In this document: in pieces, positions 44,691 to 56,109 of the stretch
Layout of the letters: each line of letters begins with the position of its first letter
How positions within the stretch are numbered: position 1 is the stretch's first letter
Made by a program: the position numbers and the translations under genes
Origin: Salticus scenicus
Lineage: Eukaryota; Arthropoda; Arachnida; Araneae; Salticidae
Direction: 5' to 3'
Length of the DNA stretch: 64,000 nucleotides
Assembly: GCA_963930645.1 (NCBI GenBank)
Contig: OZ005660.1
Location: forward strand, 241,432,836 to 241,496,835
Notes under the pieces: generated by a model
Database searches by the model: none
What the model saw: only the letters and a program-made list of their open reading frames with translations
What the model was told of the DNA's origin: nothing

Positions 44691-46342
44691 AATAAATAAA
44701 TTTTAAAAAAAACCTTGTAAACAGCACTGATGCTGCAACTATTTTTTTTTTTTATCTTACATGGTTAAGAATCAGGCTATTATTTTTACCCAAAACAACT
44801 GTTATGAGGTTTTTTTTTTTTTTTTTTTTTTGTCAGTTTATGGTGCTTGCTTATTAAGTTTATTATTGCATTTTTGTGCCAGGTGTATGCATTTTAATTT
44901 TTAGTAGCATGCTTTGCCTACTTCACTAGTAACTGTGTTTAAGAATTCTCAAAATGCCATATTATTATAAATAAAAGTTAAAAAGAAAAAAAAATCAGTC
45001 AAAACCTAAAATTAACGTTTTGTAGTATTCTTCCTGATCACAACATGAGGATTCTATGACCCAACTGACTTTGGCCGCGACTTACGTACTTCTTATACTT
45101 ACTCCCTGCTAGAGTCCTGCATCGAGTCGAGTAACATGATTTTACCTGAAACGGCCCGACCCGTGAATCGGGTGGGCAATTATTTTTTTCTTGCTGGTCG
45201 AGTTCGGGTCGAGTTGAATGTACATTCTTACTTGCAGGACGGGTTCGGGTTGGGTTTAGTTTTCTACGAGTCGAGTCGACTTGAGAACATCTTTCAAAAA
45301 ATTTTTTACACTTGTAAGCATAAATTTGTAGACATAAGTACAGCGCTATAACTGATTTTAGGCATATGTCGAAACTCTGTATTTGTATCCGTAACCGTGG
45401 ATATCAGACTAAAAAATATATCCGTATTTGTATCTGGAGTATAAGTATGGAAAAAAAAAATCAATATACGTTTTTTTTTTTTTCAACAAACCTAATTCGA
45501 ATGTTTTGTAGAAATTGCATGAAAATTAGAAAGTACTGTAAATCTTTATTGACTATTATTAATATATATATATATATGTAACATATATATATATATATAT
45601 AACAGAAATACAATATAACCCCGCTTTTTTGCTCTGGGAATTCAAATTATTTCTTAATTTACATTAAGATACTTATTTTTTCAATGAATTTTAATCCTCG
45701 CTTTCATTTTAACGAAATTTTGAATTTTCATACGTCTACACTTTTATATACAGAAAATACAGATAAAACATTTGTTGTCATTTTATCAAAAATAATAATA
45801 AATAGTAAAGTAAACATCCTTATCGAACGAAAGTAATAAAGACTATACTCCGTTCCACCTTAAGTTGGCAGCATTGGGAAAGGCAGGAAATGTAATATTG
45901 CGCTCCGAGAAATAGTTCTCCAGTTATTTTGAGTTGTAAAGTTTCTAAGTTACTAAATAAATGTCATAAAAGGAAGAAATTAAGCTTATGTAACAAATAT
46001 TTGATATTTTTCATGTGTTAAAAGTATTTAAACGATAGATATCTTTCTAGCAAAACGAACGCGCAGTAACAATAAAGCGACATTCCTGAGTTTTATTTTG
46101 GCTGGGAACTGGTTTCCAAAGCTATATATCTGGCGCGCTAGCTACGTTTCTTCGCCAGTTCTCTCTGAGTCTCTTCGCTTTCATTGCAGTTCTTTTACTT
46201 TCTCTCATATTATTCCAAATTCGCTTTTACGCTTCGTTTTTCTATTGTTATTGTTAGTTATTATTCATTTATTATTTATTTATTTTGTTATTTATATTTG
46301 TTATTTAAATCATAAATAGTTAAATTTGTTGACATTTTAAAA

Positions 46343-47740
46343 ATGTCTGAAAATGGCCTATCGCCAACTTTATTATATACGCCGTCAAAGCGTGGAAAAA
46401 TAATAAAAAGTGGTGCACGCAAAAACATTTTAAATGTTTATGCCAAACTTCGAAAGGAAAATCCATCAGACTCTATAAATGAAATCGTTACCAAAGTTTC
46501 TGATCTTACAGGTGTTTCGAAAAGATCTGTTTTTCGTTTGAAAAAAGAAAAAAAGGAATCGAGTCCATTAAGTACACCTGGAAAGAAAAGACCAAATGCA
46601 GTAGGGAAACGTACAAGACTAATAAAATATGACGATTTCACATTATCATGCATTCGAAGGAAAATTCATGGTTTTTTTCGTAGAAACGAAATACCTACTT
46701 TAGATAATGTTTTAAAAGTTGTAAATGATGACAGAGAAATATTTCCAAAGAATATCAGCCGTACAATATTGTACAGAATTCTCAAAGATTTGGGATTTTC
46801 TTTTGAAAAACGAAAAAGGAAGGCTGTTCTTTTAGAGAGAAAAGACATTATTTTGTGGCGCAGGAATTATCTAAGAAAAATTAGAGATTATAAGAAGCAA
46901 AATAGGCCAATTTATTATCTGGATGAAACCTGGGTCAATGAAGGGCATTTTCCCAGTCGCATATGGCAAGATACTTCAATTAAAAATAGCTATGAAGCAT
47001 CTTCTTCCAATCTAACAACAGGTTTGACAGAACCAAAAGGTAAAGGAAGAAGATTAATAATAACTCATATTGGAAGCGAGGAAGGTTTTGTTCCTGACGC
47101 AGCAGATATTTTTATAGGGAAAAAAACTGGTGATTATCACGAAGAAATGGATGGTAACCATTTTGAAAAATGGTTCGAAAAAATCCTTCCAAAATTAAAA
47201 GAAAAAAGTGTAATAGTGATGGATAATGCTCCTTATCATTCTGTAAAAACGGAAAAAATTCCAACTAATTCTTAGAAAAAATCAGATATACAAGAATGGT
47301 TATCGGGAAAAAATATCACATGGTCCAGTGATATGCTAAAATTAGGACTTTTGCAAAAAGTATCTGAAATCAAAAATAGGTTTGAGAAGTATCGTGTAGA
47401 ATCGATAGCCGAAAATTATGGGCATACAATATTAAGACTCCCTCCTTATCATTGTGAACTTAATCCAATCGAAATGATTTGGAGCCAAGTTAAAGGATAC
47501 GTTGCAAACAAAAATAAAACTTTTAAATTAAACGACGTGAAAGAATTGGTTATCCAAGGCATAAGTAACGTAACCACAGAAAATTGGATAAACTGCATAA
47601 ATCATGTGACAAAAAAAGAGAATGAAATGTGGGAAATTGATGGACTAGTTGAAGAAATATGTGAAAATAAAAAACTTATCATTTCTTTGCACAGTGACAG
47701 TGAAAGTGATTCCGATTCATCAAATACTGAAGAAATGTAA
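46343..47740 (+). pseudogene. DD82E transposase with one in-frame stop
   Basis: 466 codons in one frame, interrupted only by TAG at 47273-47275 (codon 311). Domains: an N-terminal helix-turn-helix region (residues about 25-70, ...VTKVSDLTGVSKRSVFRL), a basic GKKRPNAVGKR linker, and a DDE_3-type catalytic domain. Catalytic residues are D194 in YYLDETW, D294 in VIVMDNAPYHS, and E377 in YHCELNPIEMIW. There are 82 residues between the second and third, unlike the 34-41 of classical Tc1/mariner. A serine/aspartate-rich acidic tail (DSESDSDSSNTEE) ends the protein. It would cut and paste the element at TA targets in the nucleus. Apart from the stop the frame is open, so the copy is young. Readthrough or a sequencing error cannot be excluded. 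The ATG is chosen because it begins the longest conserved frame. Confidence 0.9.
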
Positions 47741-48037
47741 AATAATATTTATATTCAATATAAATCATTTTTAGTCTAATTTTAAATAAGTTTTATAAGT
47801 TCTTTTTTTTTTTTTTTTCTTCTTTCCTTTTCTTTTTTTTTTTTATAAAAAATATAGTTTTGATGAAATTTTAAATTGAAATAAGTACAAAACTTTGAAT
47901 AAATACCATAAAATGCAATAACTTGCAACAATTGTTTCGGGTCGAAAGAAAACACGATCCTTCGTCAGGCGAACAAGTAGCACCCGTACCTAATTTTTTG
48001 CCTGACGAAGGGTCGTGTTTTCTTTCGACCAGAAACA

Positions 48038-49688
48038 ATTGAAGAGCTTGTTTCCAAATGGCGTTAAGTCATTTTTTTCAGTTCTTGAGAAAACGCGGTT
48101 TTGTTATGTAAGATTTATTATTGAATTTAAGGAAAAGATAATTTTTCCCAGTAATCTATGGATGATAATAACACTAAATTACATGTTTAAAAAAATCCTG
48201 ACAGTATAGTTATTTAGAAATAAAAAAAGAAAGAAATGACTTAACTCCTTTTGGAACAAAACTATGACTTACGCCCTTTTGGCACAAACAAATAACGAAA
48301 TTAAATGACTTACATCCATTTGAAAGTAATCCAAGTATTTTTTTTTTTTTTTTTCATGTAAATACAGCATAAATTTTAGTTATACAATTTTGGAAGGTAG
48401 TTAATTACTACAAATCTTCATTTACAAATTCTATTTTGGCATCTTTATAAATATTTTCCTTTGTGTTAGCGTTAGCAGTATCATTGCAAGATTATTCATA
48501 AAAATAAAAAATATCGTGCAATTTGTTAATTCCCAAAGCGTTAAGTAATTTTAAAACAACTGTTTTTCTTTACTTGTTTCACATTGTTTCACATTGTTTT
48601 TTGGTTGTTTGTTTTTCTTTTCAGAAGGGGAGCACGGGAGAATTTTTGTCCCTCGTTTCAGGATGTTTTGGCGGCAAAACGAACCACAGTACGTTGTCTT
48701 GATTCATAGATCTCGCTTTGTAATTACCAATACTTTTGCCTCCTCTGAAATCAAGAAAGCTTGTTTGCTTTTCAGACGACTATGCGCAAAATTTTTCCAA
48801 TCTAAAATATTCCAACTGCTTCTTATACTCGAAAAGATTTCCAACCTTAGAGAAATGTTCAAAATATTCATTAGAAAGTAAAATTGTATCCATTTTCTTT
48901 AAACTAGTTTCCACTCGTCCGAATCCTCTATCTGCTGGTAAGTAGGAGAGACCACGCACTGGTAAATAGTATATGAAGGTGAAGTCCTTTTGAGCAGTCA
49001 CTGCTGAAAACATACCTAACATGGTATAATTTTTATTTGTGTGGTAATTCCTGATTTTGAATCAGCTCAAAATATATTGTAATTTCATCTTCTCGTATGA
49101 GCTTTTCCCCTAAAAGTGAATATTTTTTTTTGCTCAGATGTTTATGAATCAAAAGTTCGGTTAACAGGGTCTTTTTTCTTTTCTGTACATTTTTCTGAAT
49201 TCATTTGCTTTTTTTTCCTAATACAGAAGGAACAAATGTCTTTTTTTGGGGGGGTTCGAAAACCAAGATTAAAATATATACAAACACATTATAATAAAGG
49301 TTATAAATACATTCATCTTTATATTTTTCTATGAGGGGAAAAAAAAAAAAAAAAAAAAAAACTGTCTTAGTATGACAATCTACAACAACATTTTTTCCCT
49401 TGCTTTTAAATTTTCACACAAGGCCAGACAATCCACGTGATCTCAAGGCACGCTACAATTGGTTAAACTTGACTTAATCCTTTTTGGCACAAAACTTACT
49501 TGTGACTTAATTCTTTTTGGAAAAAAACACGGATTTCACTTTCTGTTTTCATTGTGACTAAACTTCGTTTGGAACTTCTACTTATTGAAAATATGTTCTT
49601 AGACGTGTGCTGCAACCTTTTACATCGAAAAGTCAATTTTTGAAATTTTTGACTTAACGCCTTTCGGAAAAAAGCTCTTCAATTGTTG
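48038..49688. mobile_element. Element with GAAGAGCTT ends, inside MITE F
   Basis: The left end is CAATTGAAGAGCTTGTTTCC and the inverted right end CAATTGAAGAGCTTTTTTCC; both continue with GGCGTTAAGTCA. The palindromic CAATTG at each side may be part of the terminus or a target duplication. Subterminal text repeats GACTTAA.(G)CCTTTTGG.A at both sides (48057-48330; 49470-49670), a TIR-plus-subrepeat structure. The interior holds a DUF7869-like coding relic on the minus strand. It is nested in MITE F, which is nested in the DD82E element. Confidence 0.75.
48600..49022 (-). pseudogene. DUF7869-like transposon protein fragment
   Basis: The minus-strand frame from 49022 encodes TAQKDFTFIYYLPVRGLSYL, then PADRGFGRVETSLKKMDTI, then LSNEYFEHFSKVGNLFEY. 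The pattern V.G.SYLPADR.FGRVE resembles the GHSFLPNDADFG motif of transposon-associated proteins with the DUF7869 domain. A frame change after FCA (about 48780) leads to LKSKQAFLISEEAKVLVITK, which fits the family's following segment. Only the C-terminal half is left and several frame changes are present. It may be the relic of the coding capacity of the surrounding 1.65-kb element. The identification is from motif memory and is tentative. Confidence 0.45.
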
Positions 49689-50164
49689 CAAGTTCTTGCA
49701 TATTGTGATGTTTATTCAAAGTTTTGTACTTATTACTTTTAAATGCTTGTTCTGTGGTCCATTTTTATAACTTTAAATTAGTTTATTCGATTTTTTTTTT
49801 TTTTTTTTTAAAGCTCATAATTAGCAAAAAATTATCACTTTTAGAAACAAATTTGCGATTCCTGACTTACTTTTATTGCAAAATTTATAACTTCACATGG
49901 GTATTCAGGTATATTCTATGATTATAATAATAATAAAATAAAGTTTTAAAAACCTATTTAAGTCAGTAGACAAATAATAAATATAATTTATTGAACTACC
50001 TTAGAAAAGCATTTTCTATTTAGAAGTTTAAAATTGAAAAATTATATTTAAAGAAGTTTCAAAATACCAAATAATTCTATTCTACTAATTAACCATTTAA
50101 TAATTTCATTTATAAATTGTTATTATCCCCCCCCTTTTTTTTTTCTTTTTGTATAACTTATAAA

Positions 50165-50300
50165 AAGTACCATAAAATGTACAGTACTGGTAACAATTGT
50201 TTCGCATCGAAATAAAACATACTTTGTTTGCAGCATTCGTGCCTCCTTTGCTCGCCTGATGAAGGGTCGTGTTTTATTTCGACCCGAAATTATTGTTGAG
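50165..50300. mobile_element. Foldback MITE F, second copy
   Basis: Inner hairpin TTTCGCATCGAAATAAAACA and TGTTTTATTTCGACCCGAAA, with CGCCTGATGAAGGGTCGTG as in the copy at 47880. The outer arms are mostly lost. It lies within the DD82E element. Confidence 0.65.
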
Positions 50301-50539
50301 TTTTTTGCACTATACGATGCTTATAATATTTTAACTTATTACATTTCTTAACTATATCAAATGAGGGTAGAGGAAATAATCCTCCCAGTATTTTGAAATT
50401 TTAAGAATTTATCTAAATATTTACTTATTTATTTATTCTTCCTTTTATTTATCCTTGAACGAAACATATATATATATCCTTTTAGTGTGTGTGTAACTTT
50501 ACAGGGGTCCATCCAGGCAAAATGTGATTCGCTTTTGTT

Positions 50540-50700
50540 GCCCCTTCACAAAATTCTACATTGTAAAAAGGGTATTTTCACAAAAATAAAATTCGTAAAA
50601 AAGGGACTTCACAAAATTTATTCGTAAAAAGAGGACACTTCACAGAATTCAAATCCATAAAATGAACCCCTTCAAAAGGTTCTATTTTATAAAAATAATC
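50540..50700. repeat. Decayed minisatellite, about 35-bp unit
   Basis: About five units of the form CTTCACAAAATTCGTAAAAAG with interruptions. It is comparable in style to the subrepeat arrays of foldback-type elements, but no partner array was found. Confidence 0.55.
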
Positions 50701-51461
50701 CTTTTATAAAATATTTCCCTGTTTTCAGTATTATTTTAATTAATGTCTTAATTTAGCTCAACGAACCTATTAAATATTACATATAATGATGGTAAAAATG
50801 GAACGTTTTTGCTCGATATTTCATTAATAATATTGTGTTTTTTACAAAATAAATAAAATTTTCATAAAAATATTTTGCTTAAAGGGACCCAAAAATTAAA
50901 ACTTGTACTGACTCCAGCTTATAAAGTTAAAAATTAATAAGCAAATTATTATTATAATTATTAAGCAAAATATTTATTTCTAAGCAATTTTTTTTTTTTC
51001 GCCAAGATTACAGCTTTTATTGTTTACTAGCAACCCCATCTGCTCTATAGTAATCCTGTCACCATGACAACAGGTGTGATTAGGTCGCTGTAGCCTTCCT
51101 TCTTCTGCCAACTTAAGGTGGAACGGAGTATAATACTATTATTTTTTTTTTTTTTAGAATATAATTATCAAACCATAAATTACTAACACTTTAATTGAAG
51201 TACACTTGTTTCATGTTTTTTACTCTCGAAACTCACAACTCACATAAATGGTTAAAAATTATTATTGATCCATTTTTCAGATTTTTACATTTTTAACTTA
51301 ATACAGTTAGCAATTACATTTCAATTTTTTTTTTTTAAATAATTTACCAACTGTGTGACAATGAAAATTTACATTATTTTATTATTTAAAAACGTTTTGC
51401 ATGATTTTTACATGAATTAGTAATCTTCATTTAGTTTTCGGGTTTCGGGTCGGGTTCGGAT

Positions 51462-52804
51462 TAGAGATGTAAAAAACCCTGGAATTTTGCTTCTGGGGAA
51501 TAAACATGGGAATTTTCGGGTTTAAACCGGGAATTTTGGGAACTTTGGAAACTTTGATGGGAAGAAACTAATATTCAATGTTTAGATTTAATTTCACTTC
51601 TTTTAGGTGTACCAAACAACTTGTTTCAATATCATTTTTATTCTATTTGCTTAAATAAAAATGATATCAACAATTATGTGATTATTTTACAGAAAATTGT
51701 AAAAAATAAACGTTTACGTTATTGACAATAATAAATGATGAAGTTTTGTCTGCCTATTTAAATAACTTTATTTATTTTTATTTATTTTTTCTTTTCTTAA
51801 TGAATACCATAATAAAATATGTTATAAAAAATAATACAATGAAATTAAATTACGGTAATAATACTTTAAAATTATTAAATTTTATTATAATTCATCGAAT
51901 AAAATTTCACATTAGATAATGAAATTTTGTTATAATCACTCAAAGAGCACGGGGAACAAAATCGAACATGAGTTCTTCGGTTATTAAGAACAAGCAATAA
52001 TTTTTTAATGCATTAAATCAATACATAAAATATTCAATAGCCAATAATGAATAATTTGACTGTTATTTCTTTCTTCATTTACTTTTTGCATATTAATATT
52101 GTTGAAATTTTAATAGAAATAATATTTCCCAGTGTAATATTATTGATTGTTTTAGTAAATTCAGAATAATTTGAAGCATTTTTGTTTTATTTTTCAAATA
52201 AAATGTTAAAGATATACATCTGAAACATGCGATTGCCATAAAAAAAAAAAAAAAAAAAAAAAGTGTTATATTGAACTCAGTGTGTATACAGTCAGAACTA
52301 AAACATAAATATACGGCAATAACAGAGAGTAAGTGTATCCGCGTTTGTAATGATCGATAGATGGCGCTCTCTGAACTGCAGTTGTTAGTAAATATAATAG
52401 CCACGTGGATTAATAATTGTTCTTTCTCCGCCATTACATCATGGAAAATCGATTGCATAATATGATGATATGCAGTGGTGTGATAATTTCACCTTAGCCC
52501 ACCAGAGAGCGAGCATTTCATTACAATCGCGGATTAATGAAATTTGAAACTTTTACTTTTTAAATTTATTGACGTTAAAAGCACTATTTAAAAATTTAAA
52601 GATTATAAAAAACATCTGAATGTGAGGTAACATTTTGAAATTCCTTAGAACATCACTAATCTAAGGGGGAAAAAAAAAGATAAATTCGCAACGTGTGAAA
52701 ACTTTCAAAATTCCCTTGTTTTGGAAACTTTCAAAATTCCCTTTCCAAAAAACCGGGTTTATTCCCTGGTTTAAACCCGGGTTTTTTCCCCGTTCACATC
52801 TCTA
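51462..52804. mobile_element. Nested hAT element, perfect 8-bp duplication
   Basis: 1343 bp from TAGAGATGTAAAAAACCCTG to (inverted) TAGAGATGTGAACGGGGAAA, with AAACCCGGG-rich subterminal text at both ends. It is flanked by GTTCGGAT at 51454-51461 and 52805-52812, perfect. It interrupts the right subterminal region of the outer hAT. The interior is AT-rich; a 121-residue open frame at 52093-52458 (minus) shows no transposase motif and spans a poly-A run. Non-autonomous. Confidence 0.93.
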
Positions 52805-52935
52805 GTTCGGATATAAAAGCAGTGGGATCGGGTCGTAAAATTTCTCTATTGCGGGTTCGGGTCGGTTTGATATAAAATTCGCTTGTCGGGTTCAGGTCGA
52901 GTAAAACCTGACCCATGCAGGACTCTACTGCCCGC

Positions 52936-54860
52936 TTCCCAGTGGATAAGTTAGAAGTTTCCAGAAATCCCACCAAAGTGCATATTGCGTACATTTAATA
53001 CTCACACACCAAAATATGCGGTTCTGAAGTAATCTGAAGGAGATTAAAGCTCGAAACTGTGTTTTCTATGTAGCCGCCCTTTTCACTCTGCAAAATTCAA
53101 AAATCACACACACACAAAAAAATGCGTTCTTGGAAATATCCTAAAGAAGACACATGGCTTTCTCAACGTCCTTGTAGCACATTTGGCTGTGTTCTACTCA
53201 AAAATGCAGGATTGCGAAATCCCTACCTCCCCCCCCCCCCCCCCCGAAATAAATAAATAATTTCGTTTTTTTTTATTCAGTCTTATTATGTGCAATCTTT
53301 CACCATGAAATAATTTTTAGCCGAATTATGCTTAAAAATGTGTTTTAATCCCCCCCCCCCCCACTTAAAAAAAAAAAAGAGAGAAAATTTTTGCAAAAGT
53401 CGATGGATGTAATTTTAAGTTGGGTTCAGACCAAAATTCCTCCCAAGTATTGTTGAATTTTGTCCAGCTTTTCTTACATGATATGTGGACAAAATATTTT
53501 AAACATACAGACATAATGACCCTCTCCTCGCCACACACACACGCAGAGAAAATTTTCTGAAGTCACAGTTGGCTTTCACAATGCATGAAATATTGAGATA
53601 TCATGATTTTTTTTCATTCTGAGAAATTTAAAAACAAAAGTCTGATTTTAATAATATAGATTTCTATTACATTGATGGGTGATGCCCGATTCTGAGTAAA
53701 ATTTCAATAATGCACTTAAATAATTCAAAATTGGTACATGTAGGTTTTCGCAGCCAAGAAAGAGACTGTGGATATTTTTGAAAATGTAAAATTAGTAGGA
53801 AAGAGGTCGAAAGAGCAAAAATGTAAAACTAGAGTTAAAACATTGAATATACTTGAGTTTTGGAGAAAACCAAGGATAGCTTTTCTCTTTTAAAATGAGA
53901 TACGACACACAATTTTTATACTAAAAGTTGCATGAATGCATAATCAATTGAGTATATTTTTTACACAAGAGTTTCAGTGAAAACCACAGAAAAATCGAAA
54001 TAATTTTTTTCTTTGATATTTTTAAGGATTTTTATTCTGTTGGTTCAAGTGAGAGAAAATCCAAAAGATTATATTTCTTTCATGTTTCGCAGATTTTTAA
54101 ATTGATATACCCATTCAAATTTCGTATAGCAGTTTCAGATTAAAAAAAAAAAAAAAAAAACAGAATAGCTTTTTTTTCTTTTATGTTTTGCATACTTTGA
54201 AACTTCAATACATTATTCATATTTCATACTACGGATTTTTAACAATATTTAGTCGAGAACTATTTAAGTTTCAGAAAAAAAATCAGACGCATATTTTTAT
54301 AATAGATTTTATTTATTTTGTACCTGACCTTCTAATTAACAATTTCATAAACAATATAAAACTTTACACCTTACTTGACTTAGAATTGAAGAATAGATGT
54401 AGCAAATCTTTACGAGATAGAACTTTAATATTTTAAATATTCAATATCTTCGGTGCTAATTATGATAAAATTATTTAATAATACATCATTCAAAGGATGT
54501 TTTAAAATACTTTTACATTGTCAAACATCCTAAATGACATTTAATCAATAGAGGATGCCTTTCTCAACACTGAAACTACATCTTTTTAAACTATCACGTG
54601 TTCATAGATTCTTTCTAATTTCAACTCTGTTCAAATTCCTTACACTTTTTTTCATTAAAAAAAAAAAAAAAAAAATCTCATTAGATAGCGATGCTGCTTA
54701 GTAATATTATTTACAAAAGAATAGTTTTTTGATTTTAAGAAGATAATTTTAGTTTTGAATTTTTTTTTTTTTTTATTATTATTATTTTTTTTTTTTTCTT
54801 TAGCAAGATTCGTGAAATCTGGTCGTCTGATAGCCACTGACGACCAATATACACTCATGT
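52936..54860. other. Unclassified stretch with C-runs and a tandem repeat
   Basis: No gene is seen. Poly-C runs at 53228-53245 and 53349-53362. The segment about 53735-53880 (GGTACATGTAGGTTTTCG, GATATTTTTGAAAATGTAAA) is repeated in diverged form at about 59060-59310. Open frames at 54188-54436 and elsewhere are AT-biased and motif-free. Confidence 0.5.
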
Positions 54861-54864
54861 TTGT

Positions 54865-55110
54865 GATAATTGCAACACCATAAAAGAATTGTCAGAAATT
54901 AATGAAATTTATTCCACATGTTACTGATAGTAGTACAAATAAACGAACAATCAAATGTAAAAGACAAAAAAAGCAAAAAGTACGTCTGAAATCAGTATTT
55001 TGTGTGTCCGCCAAGCTGAGCGATGGAGCTTGTACGCATTGTGGCATTGAATCATACAGGTTTTGAAAGTAATATGGGGAATGGCATTTCAAATTCGGGC
55101 TGATGCGACC
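54865..55110 (-). pseudogene. 3' end of a Tc1-like element
   Basis: Starts with ATTGCAACACCATAAAAGAA (about 54866-54885), a terminus-like sequence. On the minus strand there is text for the transposase C-terminus: YDSMPQCVQA, and in an adjacent frame the remainder before KY and a stop. This matches the DSMP.R..A......GGHTKY tail of Tc1-like transposases. No catalytic domain is left; the other end is lost at the junction with a hAT terminus. Confidence 0.6.
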
Positions 55111-55248
55111 CGAAAAAAATTTCGTCCAGACCGGGCACTGCCCAAGTATTAACAAAAAATATTGAGCCTGAGGCTGCAAAAAAAGTTTAAGGCCGAGAAC
55201 GAATTAAGAATTTCACCCCAAACCCAGTTCGGGCGCGTGCACACCTCT
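55085..55248 (-). mobile_element. hAT terminus, single end
   Basis: Read inward on the minus strand from 55248 the sequence is TAGAGGTGTGCACGCGCCCG, followed by GGGTTTGGGGTGAAATTC. This is the TAGAGGTGTGC-type end of hAT elements, the third such terminus in the window. CGACCCG-like text near 55105 could be the opposite subterminal region. No paired terminus or duplication was found. Confidence 0.55.
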
Positions 55249-55713
55249 ATGTAGTACTATGTACGGATCGCCACTTAGCAATACGACCCCTTTCATACTT
55301 GGCCCTCGCTAAAATATGCCAAATTATGCAGAAATTTAAGCTATATTAGATGAATAAAATTAGCTTAAAATATTATAATTATAAATAAAATTAATATTAG
55401 TCAGAAATATTGACCACTATGCGGGCAAAGGCTAGCATGAAATAATGACTGAACTATCTGGATAACAGTTATTCTGCATATTAATTGACTTCTATATACT
55501 ATAAAATTGTAAATTAAAATCAGTAAAATCTTCAAGGTGAAAGCCAAACAGAAAAATCTGAAAAGCAGCACTGAATACAGTTCGCTCAACGGTTTAAAGA
55601 CATTTATGTGCTGATGACAGTACACTAAATTATTATTGTTGTACTTAGGGGTACATAAAAATGAAACACTTCCAGTTGCAAAGGCGTTTGCAGGCGTTCC
55701 AAATGTATGACTG

Positions 55714-55928
55714 CAGTCGGCAACGAAAGTATCCGAGCACTAGCAAAAATTCCTGTATATGAGAAAAGCACACTTAACTCTGTTTTGTTAAATAAATCCT
55801 TGTCGAATCATGTTCTTAGACTGACTAAGAACATGATTCGACAAGGATTTATTTAACAAATCTGCATTAAGTGTACTTTTTTTACATAGGAATTTTCGCT
55901 AGTGCTCTGTTACTTTTGCTGCCGACTG
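55714..55928. mobile_element. Tc1-type palindromic MITE, full length
   Basis: A 215-bp, almost complete palindrome from CAGTCGGCAACGAAAGTA to (inverted) CAGTCGGCAGCAAAAGTAAC, with the central hairpin AATCCTTGTCGAATCATG and its inverse. TA borders the right end and TG the left. Partial copies are at 5178, 21234 and 55985. It can fold into one long hairpin, a potential small-RNA source. Confidence 0.85.
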
Positions 55929-55984
55929 TATTTGCAAAAAACTTGAAAAATTTACGTCATCGAAATTGCAAGCGTTCCGTTTGT

Positions 55985-56106
55985 ATGTAACCCTTAACCT
56001 GACTAAGTACATGACTCGACAAAGATTTAACAAAGCAGTATTACGTGTACTTTTCTTACATAGGTTATACATACTGTTCGTGCTCAAATAATTTTTCTGC
56101 TGCCTG
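55985..56106. mobile_element. Tc1-type palindromic MITE, right half
   Basis: Begins within the central hairpin (TGACTAAGTACATGACTCGA) and ends CTGCTGCCTG at 56106. More diverged than the neighbouring full copy. Confidence 0.65.
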
Positions 56107-56109
56107 TAC

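Larger units (their letters stand above)
47880..49750. mobile_element. Foldback MITE F, split by an inserted element
   Basis: The left half is 47880-48044 and the right half 49683-49750. The outer arms TAAGTACAAAACTTTGAATAA (left) and its inverse TTATTCAAAGTTTTGTACTTA (right) match. An inner hairpin has CGAAAGAAAACACGATCCTT and AAGGGTCGTGTTTTCTTTCG. Joined, it is a palindrome of roughly 230 bp. Further copies are at 50165-50300 and at about 63718-63840 (same CGCCTGACGAA and TTCGGTCCGAAACAATT words). No coding content. Confidence 0.75.
45848..51128 (+). mobile_element. IS630/Tc1/mariner element, DD82E (Sailor-like)
   Basis: The ends are a perfect 24-bp inverted repeat beginning CTCCGTTCCACCTTAAG (45848-45871 and 51105-51128), directly bordered by TA (45846-45847; 51129-51130), the duplication expected for this superfamily. 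It carries the transposase at 46343-47740. The remaining length is largely inserted material: a foldback MITE (47880-49750) itself containing a 1.65-kb element, a second foldback copy at 50165-50300, and a minisatellite at 50540-50700. Upstream of the transposase is a TATATATC motif (about 46123). The DD82E spacing matches the group named Sailor. Confidence 0.88.
45110..52927. mobile_element. Outer hAT element hosting nested insertions
   Basis: Termini are TAGAGTCCTGCATCGAG at 45110 and, inverted, TAGAGTCCTGCATGGGTC at 52927; both continue with GGGTC/CGAGTCGAG-rich subterminal text. Flanks are CTCCCTGC (45102-45109) and CTGCCCGC (52928-52935), an 8-bp duplication with two mismatches. TAGAG plus 8 bp fits hAT. 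After removing the element at 45848-51128 and the hAT at 51462-52804, the core is about 1.2 kb with no coding content. It is non-autonomous and is the oldest layer of the stack. Confidence 0.8.

Noticed and set aside
45136..45351. 71-residue frame near the left end of the outer hAT
   Set aside because: It translates the GGGTCGAG-rich subterminal repeat of the hAT element.
46438..46848. Minus-strand frames within the DD82E transposase
   Set aside because: They are antisense shadows of the well-supported transposase frame.
52093..52458. 121-residue minus-strand frame
   Set aside because: It spans a poly-A run inside a non-autonomous hAT element and shows no transposase motif.
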